From assembly GCA_020696915.1 (NCBI GenBank), contig JAJFMR010000118.1, positions 1-8,174 on the forward strand: DNA of 8,174 nt, given 5' to 3'. Position numbers and translations under genes: made by a program. The stretch is from Rhizobiaceae bacterium. Lineage in GTDB: Bacteria > Pseudomonadota > Alphaproteobacteria > Rhizobiales > Rhizobiaceae. The notes beneath the pieces were generated by a model, which was not told the DNA's origin, did not search any database, and was given only the letters and a program-made list of their open reading frames with translations. The first letter of the stretch is position 1. Every line of letters begins with the position of its first letter. Of the stretch, positions 1-6,207 are shown in pieces.

Positions 1-1
1 G

Positions 2-502
2 GCGGGCGACGAGCTTTTCGGCGAATTCGAAGATTATGTGCGCGCCTTCGAGATCGCCCGCGAAGCGGGGCTCGGCATCACCGTTCACGCCGGCGAGCTC
101 GCCGGCTGGCAGAGCGTGCAGGCTGCGCTCGACCATGTCCGGCCCTCGCGCATCGGCCACGGCGTCCGCGCCATCGAGAATCCGGACCTGGTACGACGGA
201 TTGCTGTCGAAGGCGTCGTACTGGAATGCTGCCCGGGCTCGAACGTTGCGCTGAAGGTCTTCGACGGCTTTGCCGACCACCCCCTGCCGACCCTTCGCGC
301 CGCCGGCTGCAAGGTGACGCTGTCCTCCGACGATCCCCCCTATTTCCGCACGTCGCTGAAGCGGGAATATGAACTGGCGGCCGCCCATTTCGGCATGGAC
401 GAGAAGGTGCTCGCCGGCATTACACGCACGGCGCTGGAAGCCGCCTTTGTTGACCGCCGCACGCGGGCAGTGCTGTTGGGCCGTCTGAATGCCGGCCGCT
501 GA
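2..502 (+). CDS. add: Adenosine deaminase, C-terminal part (5' end outside window)
   Basis: Hydrolytic deamination of adenosine and deoxyadenosine to (deoxy)inosine, a cytosolic zinc enzyme of purine salvage. The frame is open from base 2, giving 166 residues and a TGA stop; the family is about 325-350 residues, so roughly the C-terminal half is present. Visible motifs, numbered in the fragment: HAGE at 29-32 (catalytic Glu and nearby metal/substrate residues), RIGHG near 54 (catalytic His), LECCPGSN, and SSDDPPYF near 115-122 (the Asp pair that binds zinc and substrate). RIGHG rather than RIDHG favours adenosine deaminase over the related adenine deaminases; that distinction is from family knowledge. 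Its product inosine is a substrate for the purine phosphorylase encoded on the opposite strand. It lies upstream of upp on the same strand, 299 bp away. The start and any upstream partner such as deoB cannot be seen. Confidence 0.93.
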   Translation, partial: AGDELFGEFEDYVRAFEIAREAGLGITVHAGELAGWQSVQAALDHVRPSRIGHGVRAIENPDLVRRIAVEGVVLECCPGSNVALKVFDGFADHPLPTLRAAGCKVTLSSDDPPYFRTSLKREYELAAAHFGMDEKVLAGITRTALEAAFVDRRTRAVLLGRLNAGR

Positions 503-595
503 GCAGCGCCGGGCAAGCCGGAGAGTTCATGCAAATCGCCGCGCCGCCCGGAGCAGACCGGTTTCAATCAATCGCCTGATATCCTACAGCATCGC

Positions 596-622
596 GTCTT
601 CGGACGAGTCCGGTGCGAAGAC
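596..622. repeat. Inverted repeat with internal palindrome, downstream of add
   Basis: Perfect 7-bp arms GTCTTCG and CGAAGAC enclose 13 bases, within which GGAC-GA-GTCC overlaps the inner end of the left arm. It could fold as RNA downstream of the add stop, or be a protein-binding dyad. There is no T-tract, so it is not a classical terminator. The function is not known. Confidence 0.45.
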
Positions 623-645
623 AAGAAGCTGCAGCGGCCGAGCGC

Positions 646-659
646 GCCCCCTTCGGGGC
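646..659 (+). repeat. Short GC stem-loop upstream of upp
   Basis: GCCCC / GGGGC arms with a CTTC loop make a five-pair all-GC hairpin; an alternative register gives a cUUCGg-type loop with a shorter stem. It lies in the add-upp leader, 142 bases before the upp start. It would be stable as RNA but has no T-run after it. Confidence 0.4.
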
Positions 660-675
660 ATCCCGTCGGAGCCAA

Positions 676-773
676 GCAATTCCAGCAAAGTGCGTAGCGG
701 TCTTGCATCCGGAATTGCGAGAAAACACGAAGATGGAGCATTCCTGCGACTCTGGGAAAGTGGAAATGCTCCA
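676..773 (+). repeat. Mosaic palindromic intergenic repeat, copy A
   Basis: Two linked dyads. The first has arms GCAATTCC (676-683) and GGAATTGC (711-718). The second has arms TGGAGCATT (734-742) and AATGCTCCA (765-773), extended inward by CC/GG next to a one-base bulge. The order of segments (GCAAA..GCG.AGCGGT.TTGC.TC.., then GAGAAAAC, then GGAGCAT...ATGCTC) recurs at 2811-2896 in the same orientation, with substitutions and small gaps, so the two are copies of one element. The style resembles the short intergenic mosaic elements (RIME-like) abundant in rhizobial genomes; that link is recollection, not a search. It ends 28 bases before the upp start, so its terminal hairpin sits just upstream of the upp ribosome binding site. 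Confidence 0.7.
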
Positions 774-790
774 GGGACCACCGCCGCAAC

Positions 791-795
791 AGGAG
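791..795 (+). promoter_or_regulatory. Ribosome binding site that fixes the upp start
   Basis: AGGAG followed by six A residues and then ATG at 802. This is the only strong Shine-Dalgarno site in this frame. It supports the 802 start over the GTG at 613, whose extra residues would come from repeat and leader DNA. Confidence 0.85.
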
Positions 796-801
796 AAAAA
801 A

Positions 802-1431
802 ATGCAGGGAGTCACAGTCGTCGACCATCCGCTGGTCCAGCACAAACTGACCATCATGCGGAACAAGGAAACCTCGACGGCCGGCTTTCGGCGGCTGCTC
901 AGGGAGATCTCGCTGCTGCTCTGCTACGAGGTGACGCGCAACCTGGAACTCACCACCACACGCATCGAGACGCCGCTGGAAAGCATGGATGCACCTGTGC
1001 TCGAAGGGAAGAAGCTGGTCTTCGCCTCGGTGCTCAGGGCCGGCAACGGATTGCTCGAGGGGCTGCTCGACCTGGTGCCCGCCGCCAGGGTCGCGCATAT
1101 CGGGCTCTACCGCGACCACGAGACCCTGGAGGCCGTCGAGTATTTCTTCAAGGCGCCGAGCGACCTCGGCGACCGCCTGGTGATCGTCGTTGACCCGATG
1201 CTGGCGACGGCCAATTCGGCGATCGCCGCGATAAACAAGCTGAAGGAGCGCGGCGCCACCAATCTGAGATATCTGTGCCTGCTCGCCGCTCCCGAGGGGA
1301 TCGAGCGGTTCACCAGGGCGCATCCGGACGTGCCCGTGTTCACCGCCTCCATCGACCGCATGCTGAACGAGAAGGGCTACATCGTGCCGGGCCTCGGCGA
1401 CGCCGGCGATCGCATGTATGGAACGAAGTAG
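802..1431 (+). CDS. upp: Uracil phosphoribosyltransferase
   Basis: Cytosolic enzyme converting uracil and PRPP to UMP and pyrophosphate, the capture step of pyrimidine base salvage. The 209-residue product is full length for the family (E. coli Upp is about 208). It aligns from the N-terminal VVDHPLVQHKLTIMR block to the C-terminal GYIVPGLGDAGDRMYGTK block, which forms the uracil site. Other conserved stretches are SVLRAGNG (76-83), LYRDHETLE (102-110), the PRPP loop DPMLATANSA (131-140) and LAAPEGIE (161-168). The loop reads ATANS, where E. coli has ATGGS: residue 137 is Ala (GCC) in place of Gly. The start at 802 is set by an AGGAG site. It converges on deoA, with 32 bp between the two stop codons. 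The mosaic repeat just upstream may influence its expression; this is inference. Confidence 0.97.
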   Translation: MQGVTVVDHPLVQHKLTIMRNKETSTAGFRRLLREISLLLCYEVTRNLELTTTRIETPLESMDAPVLEGKKLVFASVLRAGNGLLEGLLDLVPAARVAHIGLYRDHETLEAVEYFFKAPSDLGDRLVIVVDPMLATANSAIAAINKLKERGATNLRYLCLLAAPEGIERFTRAHPDVPVFTASIDRMLNEKGYIVPGLGDAGDRMYGTK

Positions 1432-1463
1432 AGGCGGCGGGGCCCGCTTCCGACCTGCGGCGC

Positions 1464-2783
1464 TCAGACGGCAGGCGATACGCGACGGATCACCGGCTTC
1501 TGTGCAGGCGGCCTGACCGGTCCGATCGAATAGGCGGCGCGGATCGCGGCGGCTGCCCTTTCCGCTGCGTCACTGGCATTCGCGTGGACCATCGCCAGCA
1601 GGTCGTCCTGCATCACCGCGGAGCCGACCGGCGCCAGCCGTGTGACGCCGACCGCGTGGTCGATCCCGTCTTCCGGCCTGGTGCGGCCGCCGCCCAACCC
1701 GACCACGGCAAGGCCGATCTCTCGCGTCTCTACGCCTGTGACGAAGCCGTTGTCGCCTGCCGCGACGGCCAGTTGGATGCCGGCTTTCGGCAGGTGCTTT
1801 TTCGGATCGTCGAGGAAGCCGGAGGGGCCGCCGAGTTCGAACACCATCCTGTCGAAGACCTCGGCGGCGCCGCCACCGTCGAGCGCGGCGACAGCGCGAT
1901 CCGTCCCCTCCCTGATCGATCCGGCAATTCCCGCGGCGACCAGCATTTCGGCGGCGAGCGCCAGCGTGACCTCAGCGAGCCGGCGGTCGCGCCGCCGGCC
2001 GGTGAGAAAGTCTGCCGCATTCTCGACTTCGACCGCATTGCCGGCCGCCGAAGCCAATGGCTCGTTCATGCCGGTGATCAATGCTGACGTCTTCAGCCCG
2101 GCGCCGTTGGCGACCTCCACAAGGCTGGTGGCGAGTTCCGCCGCGGCCCGGCTCCTTGCCATGAAGGCTCCGTTGCCGAGCTTCACGTCGAGCACCAGCG
2201 ACTGCAAGCCGGCGGCCAGCTTTTTCGACAGGATGGAGGCGGTGATCAGCGGCACTGATTCGACCGTCGCCGTGACGTCCCGGACGGCATAGAATCGCTT
2301 GTCGGCCGGAGCAAGCGCGGCGGTCTGGCCGATGATCGCGCACCCGGCATTGCGCACCGCGCGCCGGAACAGGGCATTGTCGGGCTGGCTCGCATAGCCT
2401 GGTATGGCGTCCATCTTGTCGAGCGTACCGCCCGTGTGGCCAAGGCCGCGTCCCGAAATCATCGGCACGAAGACGCCGCAGGCGGCGACGATCGGCGCCA
2501 GCATCAGCGAGACATTGTCGCCGACGCCACCCGTCGAATGCTTGTCGCCGACCGGGCCGGGGAGGTCCGACCAGTCGAGCACGCCGCCCGAATCCCGCAT
2601 TGCGAGCGTCAGCGCCACGGCTTCCTCGCGGTTCATGCCCTCGAAGAACACCGCCATGGCGAAGGCCGCGATCTGCCCCTCCGACACGGTTCCCGAGGAG
2701 ATGCCCTGGACGAAGGCCGAAATCTCCGCCTGCTCGAGCCGCCTGCCGTCGCGCTTCCTGCGGATGATCTCCTGCGGCAGCAT
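1464..2783 (-). CDS. deoA: Thymidine phosphorylase
   Basis: Reversible phosphorolysis of thymidine (and deoxyuridine) to the base and 2-deoxyribose-1-phosphate, in the cytosol. The product is 439 residues, against 440 for E. coli DeoA, which it resembles along its whole length. Visible motifs: DKHSTGGVGD (80-89; phosphate binding), SGRGLGHTGGTLDKMD (110-125, the family signature), DKRFYAVRDVTATVES (161-176) and ITASILSKK (180-188). The residues matching E. coli Lys84, His85, Arg171, Ser186 and Lys190 are K81, H82, R168, S183 and K187, so the active site looks intact. I chose the ATG at 2783 because it gives the family length. An earlier in-frame ATG at 2873 would add 30 residues encoded by the mosaic repeat. 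The ribosome binding site is weak (GGTGA five bases upstream). It is the last gene of the minus-strand operon, 111 bp after the purine phosphorylase. It could contribute uracil, via deoxyuridine, to Upp. Confidence 0.96.
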   Translation of the reverse strand: MLPQEIIRRKRDGRRLEQAEISAFVQGISSGTVSEGQIAAFAMAVFFEGMNREEAVALTLAMRDSGGVLDWSDLPGPVGDKHSTGGVGDNVSLMLAPIVAACGVFVPMISGRGLGHTGGTLDKMDAIPGYASQPDNALFRRAVRNAGCAIIGQTAALAPADKRFYAVRDVTATVESVPLITASILSKKLAAGLQSLVLDVKLGNGAFMARSRAAAELATSLVEVANGAGLKTSALITGMNEPLASAAGNAVEVENAADFLTGRRRDRRLAEVTLALAAEMLVAAGIAGSIREGTDRAVAALDGGGAAEVFDRMVFELGGPSGFLDDPKKHLPKAGIQLAVAAGDNGFVTGVETREIGLAVVGLGGGRTRPEDGIDHAVGVTRLAPVGSAVMQDDLLAMVHANASDAAERAAAAIRAAYSIGPVRPPAQKPVIRRVSPAV

Positions 2784-2810
2784 GCCTGTCACCGGTCCTG
2801 GGGGAAGACA

Positions 2811-2896
2811 GAGCAAAAGCGCGCAGCGGTTTTGCGTCGGTGAGAAAACCGCAGGACGGAGCATGTCCGCCATCCGGAAGAAAGCGGCGATGCTCT
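2811..2896 (+). repeat. Mosaic palindromic intergenic repeat, copy B
   Basis: The second copy of the element seen at 676-773, in the same orientation on the + strand and therefore antisense to the operon it interrupts. Two dyads are visible. GCGGTTTT (2826-2833) / AAAACCGC (2845-2852) has an 11-base loop. GAGCAT (2859-2864) / ATGCTC (2890-2895) is extended inward by a GCC/GGC-rich pairing with a bulge. It fills most of the 111-bp gap between the purine phosphorylase gene and deoA, the only sizeable gap in an otherwise tightly packed operon. Its right end overlaps the TAG stop of the phosphorylase gene (2895-2897). In the operon mRNA it would form two hairpins just before deoA, which could act as a processing or stability element; that role is inference. 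Confidence 0.68.
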
Positions 2897-3698
2897 AGCC
2901 ATCGAGGAGCCCCGTTCCGAAGGCGTGCCTCAGGATTGTGGCGAGACGCGCGCCGCCCACCGGCGCCATGTCCTTGGTCTCCTGGTGCGAGATCTCGCCG
3001 CCCATCCCCGTGGCAAGATTGGTGATCACCGAGCAGGCGGCCACGCGCAGATTGAGAAAGCGGGCGAGGATGACCTCGGGCACGGTCGACATGCCGACCG
3101 CGTCGGCGCCCAGCGTGCGAGCCATGCGGATCTCGGCGGGCGTCTCGAAGGATGGGCCCGAAAACCACATGTATACGCCTTTCGAGAGCGGCGTTCCGGT
3201 GGCCGCGGCGGCGTCCTCCAGCGCCCCGCGCAAGGCGGCGTCATAAGCCTCGGAGAGCGGCACGAAGCGCCGGTCCGTCGGTTCGCCGAACAGCGGGTTG
3301 CTGCCCGAAAAATTAATGTGGTCGGTGATCAGCATTACCGATCCCGGAGCCATGTCGCGGATCAGCGAGCCGGCCGCGTTGGTGAGGATCAGCCTGTCGA
3401 TGCCGACGCCGGCCAGCGCCTCCAGCACGGGCCGCATGGCCGCCGCGTCGCCGGTCTCGTAATAATGGGCACGGCCGGCCAGCATCAGCACCGGCCGCGA
3501 CGAGAAATTGCCGGCAACCACTTCGCCGGCATGTCCCGTCACCCCGCTTCGAGGGAATCCCGGGAGTTCCGAATAAGGGACGTGTACGGCGTCCTCGACC
3601 TCGCCTGCCAGGCCGCCCAGGCCCGAACCGAGGACCAGCGCGGTGCGTGGCGATCGCCCGGCAAGGCGCTCCCTCAGGACGGCTGCGGCCGCCGTCAC
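2895..3698 (-). CDS. punA: Purine nucleoside phosphorylase, trimeric (6-oxopurine) type
   Basis: Phosphorolysis of inosine, guanosine and their deoxy forms to the base and (deoxy)ribose-1-phosphate. The product is 267 residues, in the family's normal range. Visible motifs: LVLGSGLGGL (21-30; phosphate-binding loop), GHAGE (55-59), AGRAHYYE (74-81), LTNAAGS (105-111), YMWFSGPSFETPAE (176-189; base-stacking aromatics and the base-binding Glu185), VGMS (201-204), VITNLA (224-229) and ISHQE (236-240). Asn227 and His238 correspond to human Asn243 and His257, which points to 6-oxopurine specificity; adenosine would first need Add. The start is the GTG at 3698: it overlaps the cdd stop as GTGA, has GGAGA nine bases upstream, and puts GSGLGG at the expected distance from the N terminus. 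The longer open frame back to 3938 is only an out-of-frame shadow over cdd. It is translationally coupled to cdd. Relatives are often labelled deoD, but this is not the hexameric DeoD family. Confidence 0.95.
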   Translation of the reverse strand: MTAAAAVLRERLAGRSPRTALVLGSGLGGLAGEVEDAVHVPYSELPGFPRSGVTGHAGEVVAGNFSSRPVLMLAGRAHYYETGDAAAMRPVLEALAGVGIDRLILTNAAGSLIRDMAPGSVMLITDHINFSGSNPLFGEPTDRRFVPLSEAYDAALRGALEDAAAATGTPLSKGVYMWFSGPSFETPAEIRMARTLGADAVGMSTVPEVILARFLNLRVAACSVITNLATGMGGEISHQETKDMAPVGGARLATILRHAFGTGLLDG

Positions 3699-4087
3699 TT
3701 CAAAGTGTCTCCGGCAAAGCCGAACGGCAGCATCTCGCCCATCGTCACCGTAGCGACGACGCCGTTCTGGTCGCACAGATGCAGTTTCGTGTCGGGGTCG
3801 GCGAATTCGGCGAGCCGCTGCCTGCAGCCGCCGCACGGCGTCACCCCAGGCATCCGCTCGGCGATCACCGCAATCTCGGCGATCGCGCCGCCGCCGCCCA
3901 TGACGTAGTGCGCGAGCGCGGTGGTCTCCGCGCACCACCCCTCCGGGAATGACGCAACTTCGATGTTGGCTCCCGCAAATATGCGGCCGTCCTCGGTGCG
4001 GAGCGCAGCCCCTACCGGAAACCGCGAATACGGGGCATGGGCTTTCTGCATGGCGGCCTTGGCGGCCAGGAACAGATCGTGGGACAT
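3695..4087 (-). CDS. cdd: Cytidine deaminase
   Basis: Zinc-dependent hydrolytic deamination of cytidine and deoxycytidine to (deoxy)uridine, in the cytosol. At 130 residues it is the short homotetrameric type. The zinc site is complete: CAE at 52-54 (Cys ligand plus catalytic Glu54) and PCGGC at 84-88 (two Cys ligands). Substrate-side residues are seen in SRFPVGAAL (21-29) and GANIEVASF (39-47, with the conserved Asn41 and Glu43). The second Asn of the usual NxEN block is Val here. The ATG at 4087 lies 7 bases after the stop of the upstream permease gene. AGGAA lies about 13 bases upstream, with a nearer weak TTAGG. Its stop overlaps the GTG of the purine phosphorylase. Its place directly after the transporter suggests it acts on imported cytidine and deoxycytidine. 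Confidence 0.96.
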   Translation of the reverse strand: MSHDLFLAAKAAMQKAHAPYSRFPVGAALRTEDGRIFAGANIEVASFPEGWCAETTALAHYVMGGGGAIAEIAVIAERMPGVTPCGGCRQRLAEFADPDTKLHLCDQNGVVATVTMGEMLPFGFAGDTLK

Positions 4088-4094
4088 GGGCTGC

Positions 4095-5066
4095 CTAACG
4101 TTCCTTCACATAGGGCACGCCGCCGGCGCGCGGCGGGATCGCCTTGCCGATGAAGCCGGCGAGCAGGATGACCGTGAGAATGTAGGGCAGCGCCTGCATC
4201 AGTTGCACCGGCACGCGGCCGATCAGCGGCAGCGGCGTGCCCTGCAGCCTGATCGATAGAGCATCGAGGAAGCCGAACAGCAGGCATGCGAACATCGCTG
4301 GGACCGGCTTCCATTTCGCGAAGATCAGCGCCGCGAGTGCGATGAAGCCCTTGCCGGCAGTCATGTCCTTCACGAACCCCGCGTTCTGCGCCATCGACAG
4401 ATAGGTGCCGGCGAGCCCGGCAAGCACGCCGGTGCAGATGACGGCGCGATAGCGCAGCCAGGCAACCGATATGCCGGCCGTGTCGACTGCCGCCGGATTC
4501 TCGCCGACCGCGCGCAGCCGCAGGCCGAAGCGGGTCCTGAACAGCACCCACCAGGTGAAGGGCACGGCGAGGAAGGCGATGTAGACGAGCAGCGAGTGAC
4601 CCGAGACGAGCTCGGAATAGACCGGACCGAGCAGGGGAACGCCGCGCAGCAGATCGGCGCCGGGCAGCGTTATGGCGCCGAACCGGGCAGCCTCGCCGAG
4701 CGACGGGGTACGGCCCCCCTGCTGGAACCAGGCCTGTCCGAGGATGATGGTGGATCCGGCGGCGATGAAGTTGATGGCCACGCCGGATACGATCTGGTTG
4801 CCGCGGTGGGTGATCGAGGCGAAGCCGTGAACCAGCGCGAAACCGACCGAGATCAGCACCGCCGTGGCCATGCCGGCCCAGGCCGAGCCGGTGACCGCCC
4901 CGGCCGCCGCGCCGGCAAACGCGCCGGCCAGCATCTTTCCCTCGAGCCCTATGTCGAAGACGCCGGCCCGCTCCGAATAGAGGCCGGCGAGGCTGGCCAG
5001 GAGCAGCGGCACCGACAGGCGTATGGTGGAGTCGAGGACGTTGATGGCTATGCCGAAGAGCTCCAT
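4095..5066 (-). CDS. Nucleoside ABC transporter permease (second; NupQ/YufQ-like)
   Basis: Inner-membrane subunit of a BMP-family nucleoside importer, of the same permease superfamily as the ribose and branched-chain amino-acid transporters. The product is 323 residues and strongly hydrophobic, with about eight to ten membrane segments (for example near 16-30, 47-80, 92-112, 158-177, 207-224, 237-250, 256-270 and 288-309). Signature stretches: ERAGVFDIGLEGKM (32-45), HRGNQIVSGVAINF (87-100), AVGENPAAVDTAGI (186-199, a cytoplasmic loop likely to contact the ATPase) and GKGFIALAALIFAKWKP (238-254). The ATG at 5066 follows the first permease's stop with one base between, and GGAGA lies eight bases upstream. 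A stop 7 bases before cdd continues the operon. Nucleoside specificity is inferred from family and from the salvage enzymes encoded next to it; the sequence alone does not show the substrate. Confidence 0.92.
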   Translation of the reverse strand: MELFGIAINVLDSTIRLSVPLLLASLAGLYSERAGVFDIGLEGKMLAGAFAGAAAGAVTGSAWAGMATAVLISVGFALVHGFASITHRGNQIVSGVAINFIAAGSTIILGQAWFQQGGRTPSLGEAARFGAITLPGADLLRGVPLLGPVYSELVSGHSLLVYIAFLAVPFTWWVLFRTRFGLRLRAVGENPAAVDTAGISVAWLRYRAVICTGVLAGLAGTYLSMAQNAGFVKDMTAGKGFIALAALIFAKWKPVPAMFACLLFGFLDALSIRLQGTPLPLIGRVPVQLMQALPYILTVILLAGFIGKAIPPRAGGVPYVKER

Positions 5067-5067
5067 C

Positions 5068-6207
5068 TCAGGCGTCTCCGCCCTTGGCTGCGACGACCGC
5101 TGCAGCGCGCGGGCCGGCGCCCGCGAGCAGCGCCTGGACGGCCGGCCGGAACATGTTCTCGAGCGCGCCGGCGAACAGGATGACCAGCCCCTGGATGATG
5201 ACGATCATGTCGCGAGAGATGGCCGGCATCTCGAAGGCGAGTTCGGCGCCGCCCTGATAGAGCACGCCGAACAGGATCGCGGCGGGCACGATGCCGGCCG
5301 GATGCGAGCGTCCCATCAGCGCCACGGCGATGCCCACGAAGCCGGCGCCGCTGACGAAATCCAGCGAAACGTTGTGCTGGTCGCCCATCACGGGATTGAG
5401 AGCCATCATGCCGGCCAGCGCGCCGGAGATCATCATGGTCACGACGGTAATGCGGGTTTCCGAAATGCCGGCGTAGCGGGCAGCTTTCGGGCTGAAGCCG
5501 AAGGTGCGGATCTCGTAGCCGAGCCTGGTGCGCCAGATCAGCACCCAGACTGCTGCGGCCAGCACGAGGGCCAGGACGAAGGCCATGTTGAGCGGCGCGG
5601 AACGCAGCGACAGGCCGAACGCCTCGAGCATCCATGTCAGCTTCGGCAGCTGCGCTCCCTCCGCGAACTGCCGCGTCTGCGGCGCCATGGACCCCGGCGG
5701 CTTCAGCACGTCGACCAGCAGATAGACCATGGCGCTGGCCGCGATGAAGTTGAACATGATGGTGGTGATGACGATGTGAGAGCCGCGCCTGGCCTGCAGA
5801 TAGGCGGGTATGAGCGCCCACAGCGCGCCGGCTCCGGCTGCCGCGGCGATCGCCCCCGGGAAGGTCAGGTACCACGGCAGAACATGGTCGAAGGCAAGAC
5901 AGACGATCCCGACGCCGAGCCCCCCGATATAGGCCTGGCCCTCGCCGCCTATGTTGAACAGGCCGGCATGGAAGGCGACCGCCACGGCCAGGCCGGTAAA
6001 GATGAAATTGGTCGCGTAATAGAGCGTGTAGGCAATGCCCGGGCCGCTGCCGAAGGCGCCGTCCACCAGGATGACGGCGGCGCGAAGCGGGTTCTCCCCG
6101 ACCAGCAGCACGACCAGTCCGGCAACCATGAAGGCGACCAGGAGATTGACGAGCGGGATCAGCCCATAGTCCGCCCAGCCCGGCAGCCTGGCATAGGGAT
6201 TGCTCAT
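5068..6207 (-). CDS. Nucleoside ABC transporter permease (first; NupP/YufP-like)
   Basis: Inner-membrane partner of the permease encoded just downstream; the two would form a heterodimeric channel on the double ATPase. The product is 379 residues, with hydrophobic segments near 16-37, 59-80, 91-107, 113-135, 145-166, 206-226, 253-272, 285-299, 304-320 and 333-352. Signatures are FNIGGEGQAYIGGL (84-97), GSHIVITTIMFNFIAAS (142-158), GFSPKAARYAGI (237-248, the cytoplasmic coupling loop with the AARYAGI core) and SGAGFVGIAVALMGRSHP (286-303). The C-terminal tail from about 362 is Ala-rich and probably disordered. The ATG at 6207 overlaps the ATPase stop as ATGA, so translation is coupled. It is clearly a BMP-type importer permease; the exact nucleoside range cannot be read from sequence. 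Confidence 0.93.
   Translation of the reverse strand: MSNPYARLPGWADYGLIPLVNLLVAFMVAGLVVLLVGENPLRAAVILVDGAFGSGPGIAYTLYYATNFIFTGLAVAVAFHAGLFNIGGEGQAYIGGLGVGIVCLAFDHVLPWYLTFPGAIAAAAGAGALWALIPAYLQARRGSHIVITTIMFNFIAASAMVYLLVDVLKPPGSMAPQTRQFAEGAQLPKLTWMLEAFGLSLRSAPLNMAFVLALVLAAAVWVLIWRTRLGYEIRTFGFSPKAARYAGISETRITVVTMMISGALAGMMALNPVMGDQHNVSLDFVSGAGFVGIAVALMGRSHPAGIVPAAILFGVLYQGGAELAFEMPAISRDMIVIIQGLVILFAGALENMFRPAVQALLAGAGPRAAAVVAAKGGDA

Larger units (their letters stand above)
503..801. other. Gene-free add-upp intergenic region with stem-loops
   Basis: About 300 bp without a credible gene; the open frames crossing it are extensions or shadows of upp. It holds, in order: an inverted repeat GTCTTCG (596-602) / CGAAGAC (616-622), with a small internal palindrome GGACGAGTCC (602-611); a GC hairpin GCCCC (646-650) / GGGGC (655-659) with a CTTC loop; a mosaic repeat (676-773); and the upp ribosome binding site. 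None of the stems is followed by a T-run, so I do not call an intrinsic terminator. I cannot identify a convincing -35/-10 pair for upp. Whether upp is transcribed from its own promoter or by read-through from add is undecided. Confidence 0.6.

Noticed and set aside
596..659. An intrinsic terminator after add
   Set aside because: Stem-loops exist but none is followed by a run of T, and the distance from the add stop is large.
613..801. An N-terminal extension of Upp from a GTG at 613
   Set aside because: The extra 63 residues are encoded by leader and repeat DNA, are unlike Upp, and have no ribosome binding site. The ATG at 802 has AGGAG at good spacing and gives the family length.
2784..2873. 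A longer DeoA start at 2873
   Set aside because: The extra 30 residues come from the mosaic repeat and would exceed the E. coli length; the ATG at 2783 gives 439 residues.
1972..3168. A 398-codon minus-strand frame spanning deoA and the purine phosphorylase
   Set aside because: It is out of frame with both conserved proteins, Arg/Gly/His-rich, and crosses two real gene boundaries and the repeat.
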